64,000 nt of DNA, taken from contig CM055876.1 of assembly GCA_029582165.1 (NCBI GenBank), forward strand, positions 11,424,501-11,488,500, written 5' to 3'. The notes beneath the pieces are model-generated. The model had not been told where the DNA came from. It saw only the letters and a program-made list of their open reading frames with translations, and ran no database searches. The translations under genes were made by a program, and so were the position numbers. Shown piece after piece: positions 35,120 to 47,552 of this stretch. Source of the DNA: Portulaca oleracea (lineage: Eukaryota > Streptophyta > Magnoliopsida > Caryophyllales > Portulacaceae). Position 1 is the first letter of the stretch. Each line of letters begins with the position of its first letter.

Positions 35120-36905
35120 ATGGGTGAAATTGATGACCAAATGTACAACGCAATTTTAGAAGAAATTGCAGAGGACATCTGGGCGGATATGCACCATGCT
35201 CGAAGGCAGCACGCCCCTAAACGCACTCCTTGGTGGATGCCAAAAGGGGATGTCTTCGTTCATCACCTTGTGTATTTTGACGCCGAGAGATGTCGGTGGT
35301 TTTGTAGATTAACTCCTGATGCATTCTTATCCCTCGTCAATTTGTTGATGGAGAGAAACCTTATAAGGGAAGGTGTAAATGTAAAATGCAACGAGATTGT
35401 TATGTTTTCGTTGCATATGTTGGCAACTGGTTCAAGTTGCAGGGATGTATCATGTATTTCAAAACGGTCACCCCAAACTGTTTCGGGGTACCATATAATG
35501 GTAATTAACGCCCTCTGTACGTTGTCATGTGATGTAATACGACCCTATCATAATTCCTTGCATGAAGTTCAAGATTTCTTCTACGATCCAGAAAACTTCT
35601 ACCTTGTCAACTATAAGGTAAACTCTAATCACAAAATCTCTGAGTTTGACAGCTACTGTTTAACTGATATGAAGTTGCAAGTGTAATAGTGTAATCTGTT
35701 TTGCAGGTTATTTTGACAAATTATGCAGGTTACTTGTAATTTGTTTTTTAGTACAAGTTTCTTGTTTATTTTATTTTTTTTAAAGGCAAATGAATACCTA
35801 TTAATGAGTTCCAATGCGATTCTTTCTTCAGGTTATTTGTATGCATCCTATTTATAAACAATTGATTGTGATGTCAAATTTTGCAGGACGCGGTTGGCGC
35901 CCTAGATGGAACCCACATCGAATGTGTTGTCAATGACAGAGAAGGGGAAGCTTATCGAAACAGATATGGGAACAAGACATGGAATGTCATGGCAATTATC
36001 TCGTTCGACTTGTTATTCACTTTCGTATGTTGTGGGTGGGAAGGCAGTGCCCACGACTATGCTGTGTTTAGTGATTGTGTGCAACGACTAGAATTCAAAT
36101 ACCCTCACCCTCCTCCAGGTATTTATAACTATTTTTGTAAATGAGTTTGTGTTGTCCTATGTTTCTATACTATTGTAAAATGATGGTTGTGTTGGTGAGC
36201 AAATGAGCTTGTGTTGTCCTATGTTTATATACTATTTGAAATTATGGTTGTGTCAGTGAGCAAATTATATGAGCTTGTCTTGTCCTATGTTTCTACACTA
36301 TTTCCGGAAAATGATGGTTGTGTTGGTGAGCAAATGTGTTTGTGTTCTATAGCTAGATGAAACTATGGAATTTGTCGTACTATGCTAGTTGATGCTAATA
36401 TGTTGTTTGTACATTAGAAGTGAAAGTTAAAACATGTTTTGTTGCAGGTAAGTATTATTTGGTAGACTCAGCGTACCCGAATACCGCTGGGTACTTAGCA
36501 CCGTACGGGGATGGGGATTTATACCACCTCCCTAACTTCACGTCCCTCCAAACAGCGGACTCGAAGAGGGCGAGGGTATGCCAGGAGTTCAACTACCGCC
36601 ACTCAGTGATTCGGGGTCAAGTGGAGCATGCCTTTGGAGTTTTAAAAGGAATGTGGAAGGTACTGAGCCGGATGTCCTCGCATGAAAATAATTTTCAAAT
36701 GAGGATAATCATCGGATGTTGTACACTACATAATTTCCGGATTTTATATAGCAAAGGTACACCTGTAACCCGTGCCCCTCAACTTCCGGCTGTGGCTCCA
36801 CCACAATTGCTTGATAATAATGCTAAACAACAAATGAACTTATTCCGTGATCGGATCGCTGCGATGGTTGCTAGAACACCTGCTCAACGACACGGGGAAA
36901 ATTGA
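35120..36905 (+). CDS. PIF/Harbinger transposase, three exons, apparently intact
   Basis: Exons are 35,120-35,617, 35,887-36,118 and 36,448-36,905. Each boundary has GT and AG, and the phases fit (0, then 1), giving 395 residues with no stop. The start MGEIDDQMYNAIL follows a TGTAG acceptor-like site; an upstream in-frame ATG at 35,015 is less likely. The N-terminal part (RCRWFCRLTPDAFLSLVNLL and DVSCISKRSPQTVSGY) is the helix-turn-helix-like region of this family. The catalytic triad is visible as D173 (GALDGTHI), D223 (GSAHDYAVF) and E303 (GQVEHAFGVLK), the DDE_Tnp_4 pattern. The enzyme cuts and rejoins element ends with TTA/TAA targets in the known family. It sits inside CACTA-1, 300 bp after the decayed MYB-like partner. 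No PIF-type terminal repeats were found by eye. Function is inferred from domains, and expression is unknown. Confidence 0.82.
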
Positions 36906-37318
36906 TACTGATGGCGTCTTTGACATTGTGGGGTGCTGACTCTTTGGCTTTTCATTCAGAGATTCTTTTGTGTTACTACTCTTGTTGCTGATCTTGTCTT
37001 CATTAAGAAACAATGTATATTTATTTATGTTACAAGTATTTATATATGTGATGGTTGCCCAGGATAATACATGGATGCTACCAAGAAATATCATGCCAGA
37101 TACATGGAGTTATATATATGAATGCAGGGGTTGCAAGTGATGGATGCCTGTTATAAATTGATACATTCATCATTAGTGCATTTGTGGAAAAGCTTCAAAT
37201 GGTTGCTACTATATATGATAGAGAATTTCCCACCAACGGGAGATCAAATTTCAGTTGAATTAATACAGGGACGGGGACGCTACGTACCAAGAATTATGTT
37301 GATTGACATTACTACAAG

Positions 37319-37440
37319 CTAGTTATTATATATATGTTGGTTGACAAAATATACAAGAAGCTAGCTAATATATATGTTGGTTGACATAACAACAAGCCAG
37401 CTATTATATATGTTGGTTGACATAAAGTGATGTTTGTTTA
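37319..37440. repeat. Three-copy short tandem repeat, about 46-60 bp
   Basis: ATATATGTTGGTTGACA occurs three times, each preceded by an AGCTAGTTATTATAT-like stretch. It lies between the convergent PIF and GRF genes. Confidence 0.8.
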
Positions 37441-37764
37441 TATAGAATCTATTTAGTCATGCATTAAATGTGTAGCATACAATTACTTAACTAATTATTT
37501 CAACTTTATTGTTGATAAGGCACATAAACACATATAACTGATTCCAAATGCTCCAATAGCAACAAAGATACATAAATGATTCCATTGTATCAATAGCATT
37601 AACAACACAAAGTGCATCACCTTAGTACTGGAAGGCATTAATTAACAACACAAAGTCAATCATATTAGTACTGGAAGGCACATAATAAAAAACATATAAA
37701 TGAAATTACTAAGGAGATCAGAGTCAAACTACTGGAAGGCATTAACAACACAAAGTACATCATC

Positions 37765-38141
37765 TTAGTAGTTCTTCATGGCGACAATGACAAGGACCAA
37801 CACAAGATACATAACAACCGCAACTTTTACTACTGACTTCACATACTTGGTCTGTCTTGCAACCATCTTCTTCAAGATGCCAATGTCCCCATCGATGGGG
37901 CCTTGAACACTTGAAGCCTCACCATACCATTCACATCTCCCATTGTCTTTTCCATTAGAAATTATGTGTTCCTACCAGCCCATTTGAAGAAGTAACAATC
38001 TCCACATCGAAAATATACTCCATTCGGGTTTGCCTCTGATTCGGATATCTTCAATTCAGCCTTCTTTCCACATTTCTTGCAATGTTGCGGTCTCAACCAT
38101 AACTTTGCACCCCTGCCGGAATTCGAATATCTAGAAGGCAT
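37765..38141 (-). pseudogene. GRF zinc-finger membrane protein gene, one frameshift
   Basis: The minus-strand start MPSRYSNSGRGAKLW follows a TTGCAG acceptor. The zinc finger is C21-x2-C24 (HCKKCGKK) and C46-x2-C49 in YFRCGDCYFFKW, the GRF-type pattern. After a single-base shift near 37,978 the frame continues NGRCEWYGEASSVQGPIDGD and VARQTKYVKSVV, and ends in a hydrophobic segment VAVVMYLVLVLVIVAMKNY. This is the layout of the small plant GRF-finger proteins with a C-terminal membrane span; their role is not established. An upstream first exon may lie near 39,310, where a short minus-strand frame starts MASSVATASTQPKKSG. The gene converges on the PIF transposase gene. Confidence 0.65.
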
Positions 38142-41100
38142 TGCACCTGCAAGTTCATAGCATAATCAATAAACAGAATGTCAAATTTAAAATAGACGAG
38201 ACAGAATGACAAATCCAATTAAACTTGCAAAAGACATTATAAGAATGTTGCATTTTTATGCTTCCATATTGCAGCTGCTGCACCAGAATGTCCAACAAAT
38301 CACAGTTAACATAAATACCATGAATGGATGACAAAGACCACTGGCAGATGCACTAAATCACAGTTTACAGAACTAGAATTTGTTTTCAGCATAATCATGA
38401 ACAGATCAGCAACACCACCCAAATTTGCAGTAGTATGCACCACCAGAAAGCTCCTCAATGCAAAACTTCAGAACTCAAGAACATCCCCAACATCCAAACA
38501 AAACCGCTGCGGATTGCAGTTACAGCAACAGACCTATAAAATCAGATGAACTGAACCCCTGAACCAAATGGATGTTGCGCCCAACTATTGTTTATTTGAC
38601 ATCAAAATTTGAAATAGCAGCGACCAAACATCATATCCCAAGAAGAAAACTAGCAGCATACATAACAATCACCAACAGTCAACTATATAACCCCATCTGA
38701 ATGCAATCACTAACGACAGACAATTGAAACTTCTTGCAACCCTCAAAATTGCCAACACTACCTCATTGAAACTAAGACATTTAGCTTTCAAGCAAGCTAG
38801 CAACGTAACCCAACAAGAAGTTATTCAAGCAACTCACTAATCATTCAAGTAATTCAACAGCAAGCAATAGCAACTATAATTAAATTGTCAACCATAATGA
38901 TTTGGCTTTCGAAGATTGGAAAAATAATTCTTGAATGTTCTCTACTCAGCAACAAGCAACTATAATGAAGTTACAAATAGTTCAGTAGAATGATAGAATC
39001 TTTTCTAATCAATTAATTCCAACTCAATCTGAAATATCCAATTCAACTTTACGATTACATTCTAAACCCTAAAATTGAAATAAGCCCTAAACTATAATGA
39101 AACTTAGAGAATTAGTATTAAACTAAGCAAAATTGAAACTCACAGCTATGTTCTCCGGTTGCCGGAAGTGGTGATTTTGAACGGGAAGATCGAGTCGCCG
39201 GCCCCTCGCGGAAGAGCTGTAGGCGCGCTACGATCTTCTGTTCTTCAATAACCTTTGGTGCCGCTCTTCTTTGGCTGCGTCGAGGCCGTCGCGACCGACG
39301 AGGCCATAATGAATTGATGGTGTGTGCGTGGTGGTGGGCAGGGCAGAGAGTTTGTCTCTCTGATTCAAAACTTACCGAAGAACAGGGAGACAACTACACT
39401 ACTGTGAGAACTAGTCTGGAAAGAATTGGGCTCCTTAATTCATTAATTTGGACACCCATACTTTTCTTAGGCTTAATTTGGTGTCTATTTAATTACCTTT
39501 AATCATATATTTTTATCCCTAGTTAATATATAATATGTCCAAATTTCTATTTTATTATTGTTTTTAATTCATTATTTTCTAAAATTTTCCACCATAATTC
39601 CATAAACAATAATTTAAAATATTAAAAAATATAGTTTATAACAAAATGACATACATTAATTAATTAATCAATCATTTAATTACAAATTTTGAATGTAAAA
39701 TTTGTAGAAACATCTCAACTTTTCTATATCAGTTCGGTTTGGTCCGGTCCTTTATCCTAATGGATTGGTCTGTGGTGGGACTAGTTCTTTTCCAGTCTTA
39801 TATTTGGTCCATCGTTGTGGCTATTTCGATCGGGTTCTGATCAAGTCCGTTTTGGTCTGAATTGGTCCGGGTTTGGCCCATTGAACACTCCTACAAAAAA
39901 TTAGTTGCGAAATTGAACCTTCCTATATACTCCCCTGCCATATTATCTGTCACTTTAACTAACTTTCTTTTTTCTCATAATATCTGTCAATTTATAATTC
40001 CAATAACACATTAATTACTAATTTATCAAATTCACCCTAGTAATTAAATCTTTAATTTTCTTCCATTTTCCCTTTATAATTTCAATAACACATTAATCCC
40101 TACTTTCACCAATTGGACAATTGTGGACCGTACTTTCACTTTGTATATTCTGGTGGTCCAAAAGAAAATAAAATTGGATTGTAGTGAGATATTTTCAAGT
40201 GAATTATAGATTTTGCGTTGCATTTGATTCAAAACTTAGTATAACACTTTACAATGATTTTTAATGAATTTACAGCGTTTTAGAAACTACAATTCATTAA
40301 CTTTCTAGAGGCAGGAACGAAAAAAACAAAAACAATATAGTGCAGGAATGAAAAAAAATATGAAAAACCATTTGTAAAAAATATGAAAAACCATTTGGAA
40401 ACTACAATTCATTAAATACGTTGTTTACGTCATTTGAAGAATATTATAAGATTATTTTTGACAATTTGAAAACTTTTTACCCCATTCTCCATGTTTATTG
40501 GTTTTGACGAGTTAGTTTTTTTGACATACAATTAGGGACGAAGGTAGTAATTTTTAGGGACATTTTAACTTTTCATATTTGTAAATCTACCACCAGCATT
40601 GTTTAGAGTTAATAAGCTAAAAACAATGAAATTCTAATTTCATTCCATTGTTTAAAGTTGGATGGAAGTAGGCGCCCAAATTAGAACATATATTATAATT
40701 TTCTAGGTTAAAGTTATTTACAAATAAGAAAACTTTTTTTTCAAAAAGTCAAAACCTACACCTATACCCATCATTGCATCTACACTGCCATCGATCAGTG
40801 AAATTCTATAGCTAGCTAGAGTAACTGATCAATCTCTCCATGCATCCATACCGCGGTCGGCTCGATCGGTGACTTGTCAAGGACGCCACCGATCACCCCA
40901 ATCGCATCATTGCCATGAGGTCGATCGTCGGCTACCGCCGTCACCGACGTCCTCCTTCCTTTCATTCTTCCTTCCTTCACCCCTCCATTTTCATCGATCG
41001 ATCTGAATCTAGGGTTTGGTCCTTAAAACCTCCACATTTCTTCAATTTCACATATTCTAGTCATTTGCTAACAGTTTCTGGTTGAATTATTTCATAGTGA

Positions 41101-41748
41101 AATTCGGTCCCCTCCTCGCCGGCGATTTAAGCACTGTCAATCCGGCCGAATTCGCCGCTCGCTGCTGCATTCTTCCTGTTTCTCTCTCAAGGTAATTCTT
41201 ACTAAAAGTGCATTTCAATAACTACACTGTAATTTCATTCTATGTCTGTTTCTTAATAAGATGATTTGGGAACGTGCATGAGATGCAATTTTGGAATGTT
41301 CTATTGTTAAATGTGAAAGAATAATGACAGCTTTTCTGAGTTACACTTTAATTAGGGTTTGTTTTCTGATAGGGAATCGTCAGTGATGCTATCAATTCAT
41401 GTGTACTGATCTAGTGATGGCTATATATTATGTTCACTCTTTTAAAAATTGACATACCCCAAGTGGGGACCAACAATGGACCATTTAAAAAATTGGACAC
41501 AAAAAGTGCGATTCATGAATTGGGGGAAAAAAACTCAGACTTAGACTATGTGGTCTATTTGATGTTTAATGAAATCATTTGTCTGTTTTTATGTTCGGTT
41601 TTTGGCTGTCTGTGATGTTAAAGAAGTTCTTATTGTTGTAACAGTTTGTAAATATGTCTTCGCTCATTGCTAATTGTTAATTGGTACTTTTTGGTTGTTT
41701 ATGATATGGATGTCCTTAAGAAGCTAATGATCCGATTTTTGAAATTGC
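38142..41748. other. CACTA-1 internal region without clear genes
   Basis: It holds the possible first exon and promoter of the GRF gene (to about 39,400, minus strand), AT-rich DNA, a partial Stowaway-like end (TACTCCCCTGCCATATTATC, 39,928), and at about 40,098-40,165 a stretch resembling the Pack-MULE terminal repeat (CCTACTTTCACCAATTGGAC, then GGTGGTCCAAAA). The part at 40,800-41,200 looks like the 5' leader of the following CACTA genes. Confidence 0.45.
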
Positions 41749-42303
41749 AGATGTCTATAGATTATATCATCACATTGCACCTCCATTATGGGGGTAAATT
41801 TGAGGAAAGGAAAAATAAAGTTCATTATGTGGGAGTTAGGTTCGAAAACACTTGACTACGATTATGACAAGTTGTCTTTGACTGAGTTGAAATCTATTTT
41901 CAAGGAAGATTGCAATTACAAGGGTAATGTGAGTGAAATTTGGTGGAGGTGTTCCAATAAGGGTAGTGAGTTGAGGAGGATATTTGGTTCGAAATGCATT
42001 ATAGATATGGCACCTAAGCTTAAACAATGCAGAGTAGTTCATATATATGCAGTAGATGAGCCAGTTGAAGGCCTTGCTTTGCTTTTAATTACTCGAAACA
42101 TTGTTGATGAAAGTGAAGTCATAACCATTGACCATCATAGTTCTAAAGTTCCACTTGCCGCAACCCTAGAATATGGGACACATATAAATTCACTACCACC
42201 AAGGAAACAAGTTACCCAACGCTCATTGACTTCAACCCAAAACGGAAGTCTATCATCAAGTGCTGCAGGTGTGGATGGTAAGCAAAATCCAAATGTATGC
42301 TGA
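41749..42303 (+). pseudogene. PB1-like ORF of CACTA-1, frameshifted
   Basis: It starts MSIDYIITLHLHYGGKFEER directly after an AG acceptor and continues LDYDYDKLSLTELKSIFKED, WWRCSNKGSELRRIFGSK and MAPKLKQCRVVHIYAVDEP. It is clearly homologous to 57,592-58,144 in CACTA-2. The opening block (LHLHYGGKFE followed by HYVG) resembles the PB1-like domain found at the start of many plant Mutator-type transposases. One base is missing near 41,838, so the frame is broken. A donor site GATG-GTAAGC near 42,277 is conserved with CACTA-2. It may be a first exon of the TNP2 transcript or a separate small protein. Confidence 0.65.
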
Positions 42304-42578
42304 TATGTACTTGTGCACTTAAATTGTTTAATATGTGGGATCTTTTCCTTTAGTTTTGTGTTGATATGGTTTTCTTTGGTCATGTGTTTTCTCTGATAGT
42401 AGACTAACATTGATGGATTCTTCCTCACATGCAGATAGTCTAAATTTTTTGTGTCATTGTTATATCCTAATATGCATTGTTTGAACGTACTATCTCCATA
42501 CAATATACACTAAAACTCAGTTTATTCCAATTTCATTGTTGACAAATAGGTGTTTATAATCAATTTCTTTGCACATTC

Positions 42579-45500
42579 ATGGCACCAAATAAGAGTTGGA
42601 TGACTTTGTCCTCTATTGATCGTCTTAGGGATGAATATAGCCAAGGAGTGAAGGAGTTCCTTTCGTTTGCTTTCAATCGATTAGGTGAGGGGATAGATAT
42701 AGTCAAGTGTCCTTGTGTTAGGTGTTGTAATTCAAATGTGCACAGAAGAGAGGTTGTTGAGATGCATCTTATAGCATAAGGGATACTTGAGGGATACACA
42801 TATTGGTATCATCACGGGGAAGGGCCCAATGATCTTGATTGTGACGATCATGATATGGAAGAAGAATTTCATGGTGAAGAAGAATCGGAGAATGAGTCGA
42901 ATTCACAAAGTGATGACGAAATGGATGAAATGGTGAGAGACTTGTTCCCAATTTACTATGGATTAACTGAAAAGGGCGTCGAGGTGGGAGCTTCTAGCAC
43001 TGACCATAGTCCTGAGGTACCTAATGATGACGCAAAGAAGTTTTTTATGTTACTGAAGGACTTGGACCAACCTGCTTATGCGGGATCTAAGTGTTCTAAG
43101 TTATTCGCAATGGTCAAACTATTGCATATTAAATCTTTGGGTCGGTGGAGTAATGAATCCTTACAATGTTGTTGGAGTTTTTGAAGGAGTTGTTGCCCTC
43201 TGGGTCCACATTAGCAAGTTCGTATTATGAGGCCAAGAAAACTATTAAGAATCTAGGTCTCTCGTACAACAAGATTGATGCATGTAGGAATGATTGCATG
43301 CTATTTTGGAAAGAAGATGCAAATCTTGATGCTTGTAAATTGTGTCATGCGTCAAGGTGGCAAGATGAAAAGCACAGCGGAGACGAAAAAATAGGGAAAA
43401 ATGGTAAAAAAAATACCAGTGAAAGTATTACGCCATTTTCCGTTGAAGCCACGTATGCAACGTCTCTTCATGTGCTCTAAAACTGCATTTGAAATGAGGT
43501 GGCATCATGAAGAACGTGTTAAAGATGGGGTAATGAGACACCCTGCTGATTCAAAAGCTTGGAAACATTTTGATGAGCTTCACAAGGATTTTGCTTCAGA
43601 ACCACGTAATGTGAGACTTAGGTTGATGAGTGATGGGTTTCAACCATTTTCCAATACATAGACTCCTTACGATGTTTGGCCTGTGATGCTTATTCCATAC
43701 AATGTAGCTCCGTGGAACTGTATGAAACAGAAAAATTTTATCTTGTCCCTAATCATTCCTGGCCCTGAGGGTCTTGGCGACGCGATAGATGTATACTTAC
43801 AACCGTTGATAGAAGAATTGAAGGAGTTATGGGAGGTAGGTGTTGAGACATATGATGCATCTTTGAGGCAAAATTTCAAGTTGTTTGTGCCATTAATGTG
43901 GACGATAAATGATTTTCCAGCTTATGGAATTTTATCTGGCTGGAGTACGAAAGGAAAACTCGCATGTCCTGTTTGTCACAAATACACTCACTCTCTTAGA
44001 TTACAGCATAATGCTAAGGAAGTTTATATGCGACATAAACGTTTCTTGCCTGAAAATCACAGTTGGCGCAAAAAGAAAGATTGGTTTGGGGATGTAGAGC
44101 TTGAAGGGCCTCCTAAACCACTAGCAGGGAAGGATGTGGAGAAACAGGTACGCGATCTTAAGGGCATTCCCCTTAGCAAAGATCCCCGTTTAAAGGTAAA
44201 AATTGACCAATTTGCTCAGGCATAATTTGGATGTCATGCACATTGAGAGGAACGTGTCTGATATCCTACTTGGAACTTTGATGAACATGAAGGGGAAGAC
44301 AAAAGATAATGACAAATCTAGATTAGATTTGCAAGCATTTAATATTAGGGCAGACTTACATCCTCGTCAAAAGGGTACCAAGCTTGAGTTACCTCCAGCT
44401 CCTTATGTATTATCCTTGAAGCAAAAACAAGAGTTGTGCAAATTTCTAAAGGAAGTAAAGGTCCCAGATGGATTTTGCTCAAATATATCAAGGTATGTAA
44501 ATGTGAAAGAATGTAAGATGTCAGGATTGAAGAGTCATGATCATCACATTCTTCTACAGAGACTACTTCCCTTAGTCATTCGCACAGGCATGCCCATTAA
44601 AGAAGTTAGTGAGGCAATCATTGAAATGTCTATGTTTTTCAATGTCCTATGTGCTAAGACATTAAAGATTGAAGACTTGGAGATGATCAAGGCCCAAATG
44701 CCACTAACTTTGTGCAAGTTAGAAAGGTGGTTTCCTGTGGCATGTTTTAATGTCATGCTACATTTGCCTATACATTTGGCAGATGAGGCTATTATAGGTG
44801 GGCCGGTAACATTTCGTTGGATGTATTCTGGGGAGCAAAGCCTCTATGAACAAAAGTCACGTGTTCGTAATAGAGCACGTCCCAAGGGTTCAATGGCTGA
44901 AGGCAATGTTGCAAATGAGTGTATGACTGTTTGTGCAAGATATTTACATGGCAATGAGAAGCCATTCGGGGCGATATAATGACGGTGGTGCACAATATAA
45001 TAAAGTTCCAATTATTTTTTCACATCCTAGTAGGCTACTTGGAGCTCCGAAACTGTTGGACATGGATGAGCGTGAAAAATATAAAGCCCATATGTATGCT
45101 TTGATGAATTGCCCCGAAGTTCTACCTTTTATAGAGTAAGTTACATCTTTTATATGTATTTCATATATATTATAAGGGATTATTGGATAAAAATAATACC
45201 AACTTTGAGGGTATTGGCCGATAATAATATCAATAATTTTGTTGGACACTAACTGTACCAACTATAAACCTTTTTTCCGCTAATAGTACGCCACCGAGTT
45301 GCTAAGTATTTGACTCGACGGAAAGATGAGGTGCCGCCTAATTGTATGATCTGGAGACTGGAGCAAGTGGAAAAAATGTTAATTGTCACTCGTGTATGTC
45401 AATTAACCATCATTGACCAATTTAGCTAAAAACAATTAAAGTTTTATTTTTACAATATTGTTTTGCTAAGTTGGTTACTGTTGCTTATTGGCAAAAAAAG

Positions 45501-46627
45501 TGGTAGTTAACGTTTTTTTTCAACTTGTCAGAGCCTTTGGATCAGAGAATTAGGTGACATATCATCTTTCTCCTAAGTCAAAAACCTACTAACTCAGTGT
45601 TGTACTATTACTGGAAAATAGGTTAATAGTTGGTATTACTAGTGTCCAACAAAATTATTCGTATTATTATCGGCCAATACCCCCAAAGTTTATATTATTG
45701 TTATCCAATAACCCTACTATAAGTATCAAAATGAAATACTAATGTTTTTTTATTCCTTAGAGAACATGATTTTATGTTGGAGAATGATTCGAAGGAAATG
45801 ACCCAAGATGAAAAGAATGATTACTTTGTCAAGTGGTTTAAGGTCAAAGTGAGTTTCTAATTACTGGATATATAGTGTTTTCATTCCCTTTTGTGTGAAC
45901 TATTGGATGTCTTATATATATTTTTCCTTTGTAATCATAGGTAGAGGAGTTGGACCAAAAAGGAGCATGTCCCTATGGAAATGAATTATTATCATTGGCT
46001 CAAGGGCCTACTCCATATGTGAAGAGTTATAGCGGTTGTGTTACTAATGGCTATAAATTTCACACACTGAGTAGAGATACTGGTGCAAAAACACAAAACA
46101 GTGGAGTTTTAGTGGTTGGTAATGATGGGGATGGAGGAGCTAATATAGACTACTATGGGGTACTCACAGAGGTGTTTACTTTGGAGTACACGGGGGGCAA
46201 TGAGGCTGTATTCTTTCAGTGTAATTGGTGGGATATAGATCCAAAAAGGGGAGTTAAGGTCGATAAGTTTGGCTTTGTGAGTGTAAATTCTCAACGCCTT
46301 CTCAATATTGATGATCCTTTTGTGCTGGCAGCTCAATCATCACAAGTTTTTTATGTGAATGATATTAGTCAAAAGGGTTGGCGTGTTGTGGTGAAGGTAC
46401 AACCTCGAGATTCCTATAAGCCAGCTATCGATAGAGATGAGGGTCAAGCAAATGAAGATGATAATGAAGCTTATCAAGAGAATGCTTCATTTACTACCCA
46501 ACTTGGCACACATGCCTCCAATGATGACCTCGAATATACAAATGTTTGCCCTCCTGTTGATGCTCAAGCAGAAGTTGTTGATGTATCTTCATCGGCTAGA
46601 AAATCCAAAAGATCTAGGCGAAAATGA
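42579..46627 (+). pseudogene. TNP2-type CACTA transposase of CACTA-1, multiply broken
   Basis: Domains in order are as follows. The transposase-associated domain is MAPNKSWMTLSSIDRLRDEY with CPCVRCCN. The TNP2 (Transposase_21) region runs from LMSDGFQPFSN through CPVCHKYTHSLRLQ to HNLDVMHIERNVSD. A DUF4218-like block covers LPLVIRTGMPIKEVSEAIIE to CKLERWFPVACFNVMLHLPI. A last exon from about 45,942 carries a DUF4216-like block (YYGVLTEVFTLEYTGG, FFQCNWWDID). Lesions are stops near 42,777 and 43,661, frameshifts near 43,165 and 43,405, and a deletion of about 66 bp near 44,205 relative to CACTA-2. A MITE lies in the intron between 45,140 and 45,760. The intact protein would bind and cut CACTA ends. 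Confidence 0.88.
45175..45715. mobile_element. MITE with about 95-bp inverted repeats in a TNP2 intron
   Basis: The left end is AGGGATTATTGGATAAAAAT, then TATTGGCCGATAATAATA and TTTTGTTGGACACTA. The right end carries the same words inverted (TAGTGTCCAACAAAAT, TATTATCGGCCAATA, TTATCCAATAACCCT). It is 541 bp with no coding sequence. The flanking duplication is unclear because both sides are TA-rich. Confidence 0.78.
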
Positions 46628-47552
46628 GTTCCAAAAACCTTATGGTTATGTAACAAGACTTACTTATGATGTTATGGTTTTGGCTTGTGCACTCTGTCTT
46701 AATTGTAATTTTATTTTATATTTTGGGGTGAATGTCATTATGTAGGAAGTTATTTATGTTTTTCATTTCCTTATATATATGTTGCTGTTGGTTTTTATGT
46801 CCTGATTTATATGGTAATATGTTTTGGTTTATGTTTTGCGTTTTTTCCTCGAAATATGGACTAGGCCACCCCAAGGGAAAGGTTCAACAAAGTTGAGATT
46901 TCTAGCTCCTGGTGCACTCTCTCGAGGGCGAGTCTCGGGCTTAAAACCAACAATGCATGAGACAGATGTGGCAAGTCTATGTCGGCTTTGGAGTCTAACT
47001 TTCTGCAGCTCTATTGCATCTTTACATTTTTTCTTGTTTTTGTCCTGAACTTCCCCAAGTTAACCCTTGTCTCTAAAGCTCATTTGTTTAAACCTTGGTG
47101 AGTTTGCCTGAAAATTTCTATATGTTTTCCCCTTGTTATACTTACTGGAATGAACTTGATTAGGAAACAGATTATGTGGCATCAATTTTGTAGTAAAAGT
47201 TGATTACAACTACGAAAGGTACACACATGCTTTGTGTTTAATTTTTTGGGTTAAGAGGGATAAAAAGTGGAATAAAAAAAGAGAGAGAAGAGGTGTTAAA
47301 TATACAACCAACCCTGGTGTAATTTCAGTAATTGCTCCCAGGATGTATTAGGAAACAACATTATACGTCATCAATTTTTGTAGTTAAGTTTGTCGCGATT
47401 CAATTGCTCAAGCATATTGATTGATATGCAACTATTCTTTCTGGAGTCTTTGAAATGGCGCATATTCCCGTTGGAAGTTGTGTGGCTTAATTTGTATTTT
47501 TTGTTGGAGTGTATCATTATATCTAAGTTATATTTATACGTGATGTTATAGG
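46628..47552. other. Spacer between CACTA-1 transposase and TNPA-type genes
   Basis: No gene was found. It contains a direct repeat: ATTAGGAAACA plus CATCAATTTTGTAGT words at about 47,159-47,197 and 47,348-47,390. Confidence 0.5.

Noticed and set aside
39118..39393. Arg-rich 91-codon minus-strand frame
   Set aside because: It has no domain. The better reading is a short first exon (MASSVATASTQPKKSG) of the GRF gene in another frame, and even that is uncertain.
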